A stretch of 64,000 nucleotides of DNA, from NCBI RefSeq assembly GCF_002836745.1, contig NZ_PJAR01000024.1:389174-453173 (forward strand). The letters are read 5' to 3'. Origin of the DNA: Glaciecola sp. 33A (lineage in GTDB: Bacteria; Pseudomonadota; Gammaproteobacteria; Enterobacterales; Alteromonadaceae). The position numbers and the translations under genes are program-made. The notes beneath the pieces are model-generated. The model worked only from the letters and a program-made list of their open reading frames with translations, searched no databases and was not told the origin of the DNA. Positions 45,024-53,722 of the stretch are shown here, in pieces; within the stretch, counting starts at the first letter, position 1, and every line of letters starts with the position of its first letter.

Positions 45024-45819
45024 TTGCAGTTTTCCCCAATGGAAAACTGGATCCGATTGGAAGAGTAAATCGCTGGGAAAAATCAAGCTTTTCATTGGCA
45101 AAAACAATCTCTACACGATCGGCAACTGCATTCATCACGATTGATTTATTTAGCTCGACTAAATGTTCTCGATAGAAACCCTGCTTGAAGCTTTCTTCTT
45201 TGACGATCTTCTCATTTTGGTAAAATTCAATGTTGATATGAAGTGGGTAAGAAAAGTTGCCATTGTTTTGCGCCGCTCCCAGCAGCTGATAGCCATTTTG
45301 AATTTTTGCCATACGTAAATTGTCAAAATTCATGGCGGTTTCAAGCTTGCCTTTTCTGCCGTAGTAAGGCACCCCAAGATTCATCAACATGGTGACCTGA
45401 GCGTGACTGTTTCGTGGTGGCAGTTCTTTAAATACCAATAAGGCCACATATTCACCGTCTGCTAATTCTTTTTTTATCCGCGGTGCTATCTTTACCTGGA
45501 TTTTACTCTTTGGCGGAATAACCACAATTTTAGGATAAGCCACCAGTTGATCGCCAAGATAGTACTCATCTTTGGCCCATTTCGGTTTTTCAAAATCCAC
45601 CCTGACCCTTACCGGTTTAGTACTCTGATTTATCAGGGTCGTGTCTTGGGTCACCGGTTTGTCAAGGTCTACCCCAAAACTTGTCTGGGTGACCATAAAG
45701 GCACTGAAGCTGCTCACTGAATAAGTGCACAACAATAGTGTTATAGCTAGGTGTAAGTAATTTTTAATTTTAACGGCGGCTATTCCTTTTAATTTTTGGT
45801 AACTATTTTCTACATACAT
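45016..45819 (-). CDS. Periplasmic pilus chaperone
   Basis: A 267-residue protein with a membrane-targeting segment near residues 20-40 and two immunoglobulin-like domains. SFGVDLDKPVTQDTTLINQSTKPVRVRVDF and the region VVIPPKSKIQVKIAPR match the first domain of pilus chaperones. DGEYVALLVFKELPP resembles the G1 strand region that donates to subunits. The N-terminal 15 residues before the signal helix are unusually long. It opens the structural part of the operon. Confidence 0.8.
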   Translation of the reverse strand: MYVENSYQKLKGIAAVKIKNYLHLAITLLLCTYSVSSFSAFMVTQTSFGVDLDKPVTQDTTLINQSTKPVRVRVDFEKPKWAKDEYYLGDQLVAYPKIVVIPPKSKIQVKIAPRIKKELADGEYVALLVFKELPPRNSHAQVTMLMNLGVPYYGRKGKLETAMNFDNLRMAKIQNGYQLLGAAQNNGNFSYPLHINIEFYQNEKIVKEESFKQGFYREHLVELNKSIVMNAVADRVEIVFANEKLDFSQRFTLPIGSSFPLGKTASE

Positions 45820-46034
45820 TACAAAATTTAAGACAAAAAAAAGTCTTCATAAAGAAGACCATGTGTAAAAAGAGCTCAAAAACAAAAAGTGCTAATTCAC
45901 TTTCGGCAACTGGCTACCATTTTACAGGTCCTTTAGCTTTGCGTCCCTAAGTTTCCTAAGGTTTGCGATGCACCGACACTACAATTCAATTACCTGTTGG
46001 CTAATGAAAATAAGAACAAGTGCCAACATTTTAT

Positions 46035-46379
46035 TTATATACTATTTGTTTTCTCACTTTCATATTCGACATTATGGTGACCATCTGTGAACATCATGTT
46101 TTGTATAAAATCGATTTCTTCTGTGTCCAAAAGTGGAACAATATTTTCCCCTTTTGGGGTTTTACCATGACCATCGGTAACTGCTGATGTAATTGCTTCA
46201 ACAGCGGCTGAGCAAAATTGTAGTTTTTCTTGTGAACTCGATACCCCAGTGCCTTCCATCGTCAGTAATAAAGACAAATCTACCGCGCCTTTTATCTTTT
46301 CGTTATCACTATAAGTACGTCGAAAAAAGTGTATTAATGAGATCAGATTCAAGGTGGTTTCATGCAATTGAGGATCCAT
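46035..46379 (-). CDS. Unknown protein between the EAL regulator and the pilus genes
   Basis: A soluble, mostly helical protein of 114 residues with no signal peptide. Readable elements are TLNLISLIHFFRRTYSD and a Gly/His region DGHGKTPKGENI near residue 72, with a second DGHH near 100. ATG at 46379 lies two bases after the EAL gene stop; a TTG at 46388 is the alternative. It is co-transcribed with the regulators. Function unknown. Confidence 0.6.
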   Translation of the reverse strand: MDPQLHETTLNLISLIHFFRRTYSDNEKIKGAVDLSLLLTMEGTGVSSSQEKLQFCSAAVEAITSAVTDGHGKTPKGENIVPLLDTEEIDFIQNMMFTDGHHNVEYESEKTNSI

Positions 46380-46381
46380 AA

Positions 46382-47071
46382 TCAACAAACCGCGCTATTT
46401 CTAATTTCGTTAAAAAAGTAGCCCTGCATCATGCATCGCTGTTCCTTGCAAAAAATGTATCTGTCAAAGCTGTCAACACCTTCTATAACGATCGTACTGG
46501 ATTTTCTTTTAATCATTTTGATCAGATATTTGAGTAAAATTTTATCATTTTCGTACAAGTCCCAAAAAAGCTCTTTAGACATTTTAACGCCGTCAAAATT
46601 CAGTTCGCTCAAAACATCAAAATTTGACCGCGCTGACCCAAAGTCGTCTAACCAAATATGTACTTTAGGATTTTCCCTAATTTCGTTTAATCGATTTTGA
46701 ATTTGGATTGTCGATTGTAAAGAACACGTTTCCAAGAGCTCCAATATGATGATACTACGGCCAAATTCTGATAAAAGCATATCAACGTGATGTGAGTTCA
46801 AGAAATTAGTATTTATATTAAGCGACACTGTTGACGTCGTTTTTGTTTCTAAACTTTCCAGTATATGACGGTAAATTACATAGGTTTCATCATTACTTAA
46901 TTCATTAAAAAAACGCGCAGGGCATAATTGTTCTGGGCCTTTCATCACCATGCACAACACTTCCAAAATACCGTTTTTGTTCGACATGCAATCCGTTATC
47001 AACTCAACTCTGGGATAAACAAGGTACTGTATGTCTTGTTTTTTGATAGATATTAAAGGGATTGTTATCAT
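46382..47071 (-). CDS. EAL-domain protein of the pilus locus
   Basis: A 229-residue stand-alone EAL domain that could cleave or sense c-di-GMP. The signature reads EVL in place of EAL. It keeps the Asn in LNINTNF, the Glu in LELLET, DDFGSA, the Lys in VKMSKELF, the Glu in VIEGVD and QGYFF. The second Glu of the EGVE loop is Asp. Activity is therefore possible but reduced catalysis or a sensor role is also plausible. It overlaps the winged-helix gene by four bases. Confidence 0.82.
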   Translation of the reverse strand: MITIPLISIKKQDIQYLVYPRVELITDCMSNKNGILEVLCMVMKGPEQLCPARFFNELSNDETYVIYRHILESLETKTTSTVSLNINTNFLNSHHVDMLLSEFGRSIIILELLETCSLQSTIQIQNRLNEIRENPKVHIWLDDFGSARSNFDVLSELNFDGVKMSKELFWDLYENDKILLKYLIKMIKRKSSTIVIEGVDSFDRYIFCKEQRCMMQGYFFNEIRNSAVC

Positions 47072-47508
47072 TCAAATCGACCTTTATTTTTATTAAACAT
47101 TTGATATCCCCTTCCGTGGATTGTGATTATTTCTAAATCGGATTTGTTTTTCAATAAAGCGCGTAGCTCAGAAATCGCCACAGTGACATTATTGTTAACT
47201 TTATTATCTATTCCCCAACCATATGCCAATAAAAACGCTCTGCTGACTACTTCTTCTTCATACTCGTGAAAAGCACAAAGAATTCTGAACATAGGATTAG
47301 ATATTCTGTATTTGGTCCCTTTTATTGAGATAGCATGTCGTTCAATAAACACATTTTTGTCTATATAAATAGGATGGCGCTGCTTTGGACATAAAACACA
47401 ACATGCATGACATACATTTGTTGCCACGGTTCTGTTGGTTTGATGAATGTCTATCGGCTGATTCTCACCGCATTTCTTAGACTCTGCAATAGGGCTAGAA
47501 TTGAACAT
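47068..47508 (-). CDS. Winged-helix regulator with Cys cluster, pilus locus
   Basis: A 146-residue cytoplasmic protein. Residues 60-145 form an OmpR/ToxR-type winged helix (AFLLAYGWGIDNKVNNNVTV, then ELRALLKNK and HGRGYQM). The N-terminal part has no receiver domain but carries VCHACCVLC, four cysteines that could bind a metal or respond to redox state. It has an overlapping start with the EAL gene. It probably controls the pilus operon. Confidence 0.78.
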   Translation of the reverse strand: MFNSSPIAESKKCGENQPIDIHQTNRTVATNVCHACCVLCPKQRHPIYIDKNVFIERHAISIKGTKYRISNPMFRILCAFHEYEEEVVSRAFLLAYGWGIDNKVNNNVTVAISELRALLKNKSDLEIITIHGRGYQMFNKNKGRFE

Positions 47509-47635
47509 TTACTCTCCTAATATTTGTATCTTGGCTTGTTCTTACAATTAATCCATTTATGCAAACTTAGCTATATTCTAGGAATGTAATCTCATACGTA
47601 TTGTACTTTATATACTTTAGTTGTGCCTAAAGTCT

Positions 47636-47662
47636 AAAATTATAAAAATTATAAAAATTATA
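47636..47662. repeat. Tandem AAAATTATA repeat
   Basis: Three perfect 9-base copies followed by AAAATATAT, upstream of the pilus regulatory operon. Such tracts can bind H-NS-like proteins or vary in length. Confidence 0.7.
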
Positions 47663-47849
47663 AAATATATACCTTTGTAATCGCTGGTTTTCTATGTTCT
47701 TTGACATCTGATATTGCGGTCACTTTTAAAACCTGTGGAACATAAGATAGTGCCAAAAATACAATTAAATAAGTCGCCTCATGCAATGACTTTTTCGTGG
47801 CCTTTAATCTATTTTTAAGTTCAAAATTAACGTTTTTCTATAACGAGTC

Positions 47850-47940
47850 TCTATGGTAAACAGGGAGCTCATAAGGTTCGAATAGAAGGTTGAGCCGGGT
47901 TCTGTTTACTGTAAAGCGATCAAAACGACTTTACTTTTTA
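47850..47940 (+). ncRNA. Candidate small regulatory RNA with terminator
   Basis: GTAAACAG (47856-47863) pairs with CTGTTTAC (47902-47909) over a long loop that contains a second possible pair (GCTCA/TGAGC). Directly after comes GTAAAG (47911-47916)/CTTTAC (47929-47934) followed by five T residues, an intrinsic terminator. A TATAAC at 47839-47844 could be the -10 element. There is no protein frame. The size and layout fit an sRNA of about 90 bases. Confidence 0.5.
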
Positions 47941-48424
47941 AGCGCAAATAAGCGGCAGCGTTGAAAATTAGACAGATGAGAATAATGGATACCTACGTTT
48001 CAACAACAATAGACTGCATGAACACGCCATGCAGTAACACTATCGACTTAGCTTTCGTATTTCTTATCTCTTCATAGTGTGGGTAGAGTATAGTTGCGCA
48101 TTATCTACAAATTTCACGTAACGCAAACGCTCGTTGACTTGAAAAAGGGTCAACCGCAATATATTCAACATCATTAAACTTGAACTGTTAATATAACACT
48201 GTTATACATCATGTATATTGTATGATTATAAAAAAGTTTTTTGTTTGTGGTTGTAAACTAAGAGCGTCTCAGCCGACGTGCGATGATAGTCATAAATAAA
48301 TGTAAATGAGTAACGCGTTTTACGTACCTCCAAAACCACGTCAATATCAATTTTTCTAGTGTTTGAATTATTGAATGATGAGCCATTTTAAGGCGCTATT
48401 TTCAACTAAATCGGAGGCAACTAA

Positions 48425-49315
48425 ATGAGTCCTATTATTTTACTCGATGGTGGCATGGGGCAAGAGTTATTGCGCAGAAGTTCACGTGCAATAACGCCAA
48501 TGTGGTCTGCTGACATTATGTTTAACGAGCCAATGTTGGTGAGAGATTTGCATCGTGAGTTCATCGATAGCGGTGCTCGCGTCATTACCCTAAATACCTA
48601 CACTGCGACACCAGAACGCCTAAAACGAGAAAATCATCTTGAGCAATTAGCACTCCTGCATCAGCGAGCCATGAGTGCGGCCCAAGAGGCGATTGATTTA
48701 GCGCAGTGCAATGACGTCAAAATTGCGGGTTGCCTGCCACCGTTAGTTGCTAGCTATCGTCCTGATGTATCGCTGTCGTTCGAAGACTCGCTTTCTACCT
48801 ACCGTCGCCTTGTTGAATTACAATCGCCAGCTAGCGATCTGTTTATATGCGAAACCATGTCGTCCATTACCGAGGCCCAAGCCGCCTGCACTGCTGCCCT
48901 TGAAAGTGGTAAACCGGTATGGCTGGCATTGACGGTCAGTGATGACCATCCAGAACAATTACGCAGTGGTGAATCGTTAAAAGACGCGTTACAAGCACTC
49001 GAGTGTTTCGATACTCAGGCAACGTTATTAAACTGCAGTCAGCCGGAAGCAATCAGCGCATGCTGGTCCTTACTGAGTGCGAAAAAGGGAAGGGTTGGTG
49101 CTTACGCTAATGGTTTCGTATCAGTAGACTCGTTGTACCCAGGTGATACTGTAGAGACGCTTGAAATGCGCAAAGATATGAGCCCTCAACAATACGCTGA
49201 GCATGCTATGAGCTGGGCTAAACGCGGTGCGTCTATTATTGGTGGCTGCTGTGAAATTGGACCGCAACATATTAGAGCCTTACATAGCAGGCTATGCAAG
49301 GAGGGATTTATCTAG
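48425..49315 (+). CDS. Homocysteine S-methyltransferase family protein
   Basis: A 296-residue enzyme of the MmuM/BHMT type that moves a methyl group (for example from S-methylmethionine) to homocysteine to make methionine. The N-terminus LLDGGMGQELLRR and zinc-binding cysteines in LLNCSQPE and GGCCEIGP are present. It has a good GGAG ribosome site and stands alone. The methyl donor is not certain from sequence. Confidence 0.9.
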   Translation: MSPIILLDGGMGQELLRRSSRAITPMWSADIMFNEPMLVRDLHREFIDSGARVITLNTYTATPERLKRENHLEQLALLHQRAMSAAQEAIDLAQCNDVKIAGCLPPLVASYRPDVSLSFEDSLSTYRRLVELQSPASDLFICETMSSITEAQAACTAALESGKPVWLALTVSDDHPEQLRSGESLKDALQALECFDTQATLLNCSQPEAISACWSLLSAKKGRVGAYANGFVSVDSLYPGDTVETLEMRKDMSPQQYAEHAMSWAKRGASIIGGCCEIGPQHIRALHSRLCKEGFI

Positions 49316-49359
49316 GTATTTTGTCGAGGTTTTATATCACGGTATATAGAGGCTTAAAA

Positions 49360-50169
49360 CTACTTCTCGATAAAGGCTGTCTCAATCACATATTCTCCTA
49401 AATTACGCGAATTAGCCTTGCTAAAGCCTTTGTCATCTAAGATCTTCATCAGATCTAGCAACATATCATTGTTTCCGCAGATCATGAATCTGTCGTCTTC
49501 GAGGTTAATATCCGGCATACCAAGGTCTTGAGTGAGCTGGCCGGATGTTAATAAGTCAGTAATACGAGCACGGTGACTCGCATTATTCTCTCGCTCGTTT
49601 ATTGATTGATAATGGAAATCTTCTCTTGTTACGGTGGGGTAATACACTAGTTTCTCACGCACGTCGGGACCAAAAAATTCATTTTCAGGTAATTCGTGCT
49701 CAATCACATTTTTATAGGCAAGTTCGGATATTAAACGAACGCTATGTACTAATATCACCTTGTCAAAAGCATCATAAATAAAAGGGTCTTTGATGATGCT
49801 CATAAAGGGTGCTAATCCCGTTCCTGTGCATAATAAATACAGATGCTTCGCTGGTTTCAGATAACCCGCTACTAAGGTACCCGTTGCCCTAGTTGTTAGG
49901 ATTACCTCGTCACCAATTTGGACTTTTTGGAGCCGCGATGTTAGCGCACCATCAGGTACTTTGATGCTAAAAAACTCTAATTCTTCTTCATAGTTGGCGC
50001 TGGCAATGCTGTAAGCACGCAATAAAGGCCGGCCGTCTACTTCAAGTCCTATCATCACAAATTGGCCATTCTCAAAGGTAAAGCTTTGCGAGCGAGTGGT
50101 TTTAAAGCTGAATAAGGTATCGTTCCAATGATGTACGTGGGTAATGGTTTCAGTAACTGTATTGCGCAT
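49360..50169 (-). CDS. fpr: Ferredoxin--NADP+ reductase
   Basis: A 269-residue flavoprotein passing electrons between NADPH and ferredoxin or flavodoxin. FAD-binding RAYSIASANYEEELEFFSI, nucleotide-binding LLCTGTGLAPFMSI and the NADPH region MICGNNDMLLDL are clear. It ends with the family-type tail VIETAFIEK. The length fits bacterial Fpr. It stands alone on the minus strand. Confidence 0.93.
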   Translation of the reverse strand: MRNTVTETITHVHHWNDTLFSFKTTRSQSFTFENGQFVMIGLEVDGRPLLRAYSIASANYEEELEFFSIKVPDGALTSRLQKVQIGDEVILTTRATGTLVAGYLKPAKHLYLLCTGTGLAPFMSIIKDPFIYDAFDKVILVHSVRLISELAYKNVIEHELPENEFFGPDVREKLVYYPTVTREDFHYQSINERENNASHRARITDLLTSGQLTQDLGMPDINLEDDRFMICGNNDMLLDLMKILDDKGFSKANSRNLGEYVIETAFIEK

Positions 50170-50625
50170 GAATTCCCTGAGATGGTTCGTTCTGCATTGT
50201 CTAGTGTAACCTCACTCGGAGCGGGATACCTAACAACTCGTTAATTCTGTATTTTTCAATAATAACACACTAACCAGCGGTCTATCCATCACGTAAGGTA
50301 TCGAAAAAGCATTTGTCTGTTAGGTATTGAATACACCACACAAGCAGGTCTTCAAAACATGTTCTGACGTTTTAGTCGCTTTAGGTTGACTAGCACGGTA
50401 TTAAAATTCTTTAGCATTCTTTAAAGGTAAATCATAAGCATATATATTGCGGGATCAAGATTGATAGTATAAAATTTTGACCTTGGTCTGTTTGCGCTGT
50501 AAATTACCAGTGTGCCTATAACGCTTGCGTTGTCTTGCCACAATTGTGTAAATAGTAATGGGCTATAACATCTTACTAATCGTATAAGGACGAAAAGTAG
50601 AATTCTAGGACAAAGTGAATTACTT
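50170..50625. other. Intergenic region with a long-range inverted repeat
   Basis: ATACCTAACA (50226-50235) and TGTTAGGTAT (50318-50327) are exact complements about 80 bases apart, and their inner ACCTAAC/GTTAGGT match attC core forms. No gene or cassette is evident, so the meaning is open. Confidence 0.35.
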
Positions 50626-50802
50626 ATGAATAAACCGACTAAACTAATCGCTACGTTAATCGCGTTCGCGGGTATTGCTTTTCTTGTACATGTTGCGGGT
50701 GAACTTGCTTTGTCTGATAAACCGTTAATTGCCATGTTGCCAGTTGCGGTGGTACTGATAGTTATCTTGTTGTATATCAGGTTCAGCAATAAAAAAAACT
50801 GA
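50626..50802 (+). CDS. Small two-helix membrane protein
   Basis: A 58-residue protein with two hydrophobic segments (LIATLIAFAGIAFLVHVAG and LIAMLPVAVVLIVILLYI) and a basic tail SNKKN. The codons are regular and the topology is sensible. The ribosome site is weak. No family is recognised; a role in the envelope is all that can be said. Confidence 0.6.
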   Translation: MNKPTKLIATLIAFAGIAFLVHVAGELALSDKPLIAMLPVAVVLIVILLYIRFSNKKN

Positions 50803-50867
50803 CTGTCTTTGCCAGCGTAAGTGGTTGTCTAAAATAGACCACTTAAGGATGGATTGATGCAATATTC

Positions 50868-51059
50868 TTAATTCCTCTTTTTCTGTTTCCAAGTGCCGCC
50901 ATATTGATAACCCGGTTTTATTTTCGCTTTTAATTGACAGCTGGGACAGACAAAAAGCCAAGCCTCCTGAAATTGAACCCTAATCCTATAAAACACCGGC
51001 TCGCTTATTCCGCAGCTATCGCAGGATTTTAGCTGACGCTCTCTTGTTAATTTCCCCAT
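50868..51059 (-). CDS. Small zinc-ribbon protein
   Basis: A 63-residue protein with two CxxC pairs (SCDSCGISEP and VCPSCQLKA) about 20 residues apart, making a zinc ribbon, and the tail YQYGGTWKQKKR. Similar short proteins occur in related marine genera. No strong ribosome site is seen. A nucleic-acid or protein-binding role is possible. Confidence 0.65.
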   Translation of the reverse strand: MGKLTRERQLKSCDSCGISEPVFYRIRVQFQEAWLFVCPSCQLKAKIKPGYQYGGTWKQKKRN

Positions 51060-51275
51060 GCAATTATATTGGCCTCGTCTTATTGGTGTTTATCTGCGCT
51101 GATGCAGCCCTTACTTATTATGCCTTAGATCAAGCCTATAAGAGAATTGTCGATACAAAATTAGTAAACGTAACGAGTGAATTGATGCTCGAGCTGCAAA
51201 AAAACGTCGACTGTCGGCGGGTTTTAGTATTTTTCGTTATTATTTAATAATAACGACCATATGGCGTGTATTTCA

Positions 51276-51481
51276 TTATTGATACAGATCAAATTGACGA
51301 TGCCTTCTCAATGTACTTTTGAGTTGAGCATTTTGTTGTATCAGCTCCTCTTTCATTAAATCTATCAGCATGCTGATAGCAACCCAATCAAGCAAAAGCT
51401 GCTGGTTTAACTGAATCGCTTTTTTAATCCAGTGGACACTCTCTAAATCGAAGATCCACTCTGATAACGTTTTCCCTAATT
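51276..51481 (-). pseudogene. Start-less coding remnant
   Basis: The minus strand encodes GKTLSEWIFDLESVHWIKK and continues to STLRRHRQFDLYQ before TAA, with protein-like composition. No ATG, GTG or TTG opens the frame; a TAA lies about ten codons before the visible part. It is probably the tail of a lost gene. Confidence 0.35.
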
Positions 51482-51620
51482 TAAAATAAACTAAAAATAG
51501 GATTTAGATTTGATTTGGGTCAATTTCCACTGACTTTACTTTGTTAATATGAAGTTACGTTTAAACAAACAGCCTCTGTGTGATTACAAGTGTGATCGAA
51601 ATGCTTCAAGGAATAAAAAT

Positions 51621-52061
51621 ATGAGTAATTATAAAAAGATATTAGTCGCAATAGATATTAGTGCAGATTATGAAACCGTTATTCACCAAGCACTGAGTGT
51701 TTGTCAGTCTCCTGAAGAGCTAAGTCTTGTATATATCCCGGTATCTGCGGTCTATATTCAACCTTATCTTTATGGGGCGGATTATAACGTGATTGATGAT
51801 TCTGATCGGATGGCTAGGGCTCAAAAAAAGCTAGATGATATTGCGCATAAATTTGGGATCAAACAAAAGAATGTTTATTTGAAGGCCGGCGATGCCTCTG
51901 ATGAGATACAAAATTTTGCGAATGAAATTCATGCAGACTTAATTGTAATAGGCACGCATGGTAGAAGTGGGATCAAATTACTTCTTGGATCAACAGCCAA
52001 CGCAGTGTTGCATGGCGTGAAACAAGATGTACTTGCAGTTCGTGTGCATGACCAAAAATAA
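51621..52061 (+). CDS. Universal stress protein (UspA family)
   Basis: A 146-residue single-domain UspA protein. It opens KKILVAIDIS and holds the nucleotide motif GTHGRSGIKLLLGSTANAVLH with the G-2x-G-9x-G-S/T pattern, so it may bind ATP. ATG at 51621 has AAGGA upstream; the longer frame from 51549 adds residues with no family match. It stands alone before the ABC operon. Confidence 0.92.
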   Translation: MSNYKKILVAIDISADYETVIHQALSVCQSPEELSLVYIPVSAVYIQPYLYGADYNVIDDSDRMARAQKKLDDIAHKFGIKQKNVYLKAGDASDEIQNFANEIHADLIVIGTHGRSGIKLLLGSTANAVLHGVKQDVLAVRVHDQK

Positions 52062-52234
52062 GTGGTGTTATTATACCTATCCAAAATGCAGTTCCTGTCG
52101 ACATCGTATGACTGACAAATCTCGAGAAGATGCAGGTGCATTATTATTTAGCTTTCCTAATTAAGGGTATGTTCTATACTTACTCGCTTGGGGCGCTTAA
52201 TTTTTACCGCACTAATGCGAGAGGTTCGATGTAG

Positions 52235-53005
52235 ATGTTGATTGCTAAACATATTAGTAAAAAATTTGGTGTATACCAAGCGTTAGAAAATGTTTCATTC
52301 GAAATAAATAAAGGTGATATTGTTGGCTTCTTAGGTAAAAATGGCGCGGGGAAAACCACTTTAATGCGCATACTGACGACTTTCCTCACTGCATCCGCTG
52401 GGACCGTTATTATTGATGGTGAGGACATTGGCAAACATTCTCTATCGGTTAGGGAAAAAATAGGTTATTTACCCGAAAAACCCCCCTTATATAGCGACAT
52501 GACAGTCAAAAGCTACTTAAAATTTGCAGCTCAAATAAAAGGGGTATCAGCAAAAAAAGAATCATTTCAGGTTGCTAAGGTACTGGATGACTGCGATCTA
52601 AATCGGGTTGAAAAGCAAAAAATTGCTACCTTATCCAAAGGCTATCAGCAACGTGTAGGCATAGCTCAGGCGATTATTCATGAACCTAAATTGCTTATTT
52701 TGGATGAACCGACAAGTGGTCTTGATCCAATACAAATTCTGCAAGTGCTTGCTTTAATTAAAAACCAGAGAGATCAGAGAACCGTTTTATTAAGCACCCA
52801 CACCTTAAATGAAATTGAGCAAGTTGCGCAGCGTGTATTAATGATGAAGTCGGGAAAAATTGTGCTTGATGCACCCTTAAACGAGTTGCTGGAAAAGAAA
52901 CAACTAGCTCAATCATATCCTATTACTTTGGAACAAATCTTCATCGAGTATCATCAAGAGACACCACCGAGACCTTTTGTATCTGCATCATCAGTAAAGG
53001 GGTAA
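52235..53005 (+). CDS. ABC transporter ATP-binding protein (GldA-like)
   Basis: A 256-residue ATPase with Walker A GKNGAGKTT, signature LSKGYQQRVG, Walker B LLILDEPTSGLD and the switch His in LLSTHTLNE. It is of the group found with GldF/GldG-type partners. It starts at ATG 52235 and is followed by a permease gene after six bases. The transported substrate is not known. Confidence 0.93.
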   Translation: MLIAKHISKKFGVYQALENVSFEINKGDIVGFLGKNGAGKTTLMRILTTFLTASAGTVIIDGEDIGKHSLSVREKIGYLPEKPPLYSDMTVKSYLKFAAQIKGVSAKKESFQVAKVLDDCDLNRVEKQKIATLSKGYQQRVGIAQAIIHEPKLLILDEPTSGLDPIQILQVLALIKNQRDQRTVLLSTHTLNEIEQVAQRVLMMKSGKIVLDAPLNELLEKKQLAQSYPITLEQIFIEYHQETPPRPFVSASSVKG

Positions 53006-53011
53006 TGGAAG

Positions 53012-53722
53012 ATGAATAAAACCTTCGCGATAGTAAAAAAAGAATTACACAGTTACTTTAGTTCACCCATCGCATACATTATTCTGATAGCCACACTTTC
53101 GCTGTTTAATGTTTTCTTTTTTTTCATTATTGACCAGAATCACGAAGCATCGTTGCGTGATATTTTCATACTGATGGAGTTTATGTTTGTATTCTTAATT
53201 CCGTTACTCACGATGAGAATGTTCTCGGAAGAAAAAGCCAATGGTACGATGGAGTTTTTACTCACATCACCACTAACGCTTACCATGATTGTGTTGGGTA
53301 AGTATTTCAGTATGTTGATCTTTTTCACCTTATTGATAAGCATGACCGCAACTTACTATTTTATTTTGGACTATTTTGGTGATCCAGATCCAATCAGTAT
53401 TCTTTCTGGGTATGTTGGGATTTGGTTAGAAGGGGCATTTTTTATTGCTATCGGCTTACTTGTTTCTTCCTGGACGCGTAATCAGATAATTGCAGCATTA
53501 GTGTCTTACGCGTTGATATTTTCACTTTATTTTGCGGCTAGTTTCACTAAGTATTTTACCGGTTCTGTAGAGAGTTTTTTTATGCAAAGTAGCACTCGAA
53601 CACACTTAGAAAACTTTGCAGTTGGCATAATTACGCCCAGTAATATTACTTATTATCTAACTGGTATCATTCTTTGTTTAGTCTTAACAAGGTTGAGTAT
53701 CGACAATAGGCTGTGGCAATAA
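53012..53722 (+). CDS. ABC-2 permease (GldF-like)
   Basis: A 236-residue membrane protein with about six helices. FAIVKKELHSYFSSPIAYIIL at the start and LLTMRMFSEEKANGTMEFLLTSPLT are characteristic of the GldF/NosY group. GGAAG precedes the ATG. Its stop overlaps the next start (TAATG). Confidence 0.92.
   Translation: MNKTFAIVKKELHSYFSSPIAYIILIATLSLFNVFFFFIIDQNHEASLRDIFILMEFMFVFLIPLLTMRMFSEEKANGTMEFLLTSPLTLTMIVLGKYFSMLIFFTLLISMTATYYFILDYFGDPDPISILSGYVGIWLEGAFFIAIGLLVSSWTRNQIIAALVSYALIFSLYFAASFTKYFTGSVESFFMQSSTRTHLENFAVGIITPSNITYYLTGIILCLVLTRLSIDNRLWQ

Larger units (their letters stand above)
47509..48424. other. Long AT-rich spacer upstream of the pilus regulators
   Basis: No protein gene is seen. 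It holds three perfect copies of AAAATTATA (47636-47662), a candidate small RNA (47850-47940), and an 8-base inverted repeat ACTGCATG (48013-48020)/CATGCAGT (48028-48035) with a 7-base loop. The strong AT content would suit a nucleoid-protein-silenced pilus promoter. Confidence 0.5.

Noticed and set aside
50421-50789. A 122-codon minus-strand frame
   Set aside because: It is antisense to the better-supported 58-residue membrane protein at 50626-50802 and has poor protein character.
51044-51247. A 67-codon plus-strand frame with a hydrophobic start
   Set aside because: It overlaps the zinc-ribbon gene head to head, starts with TTG without a ribosome site and ends in low-quality sequence. It could be a remnant of a membrane protein, but I cannot support it.
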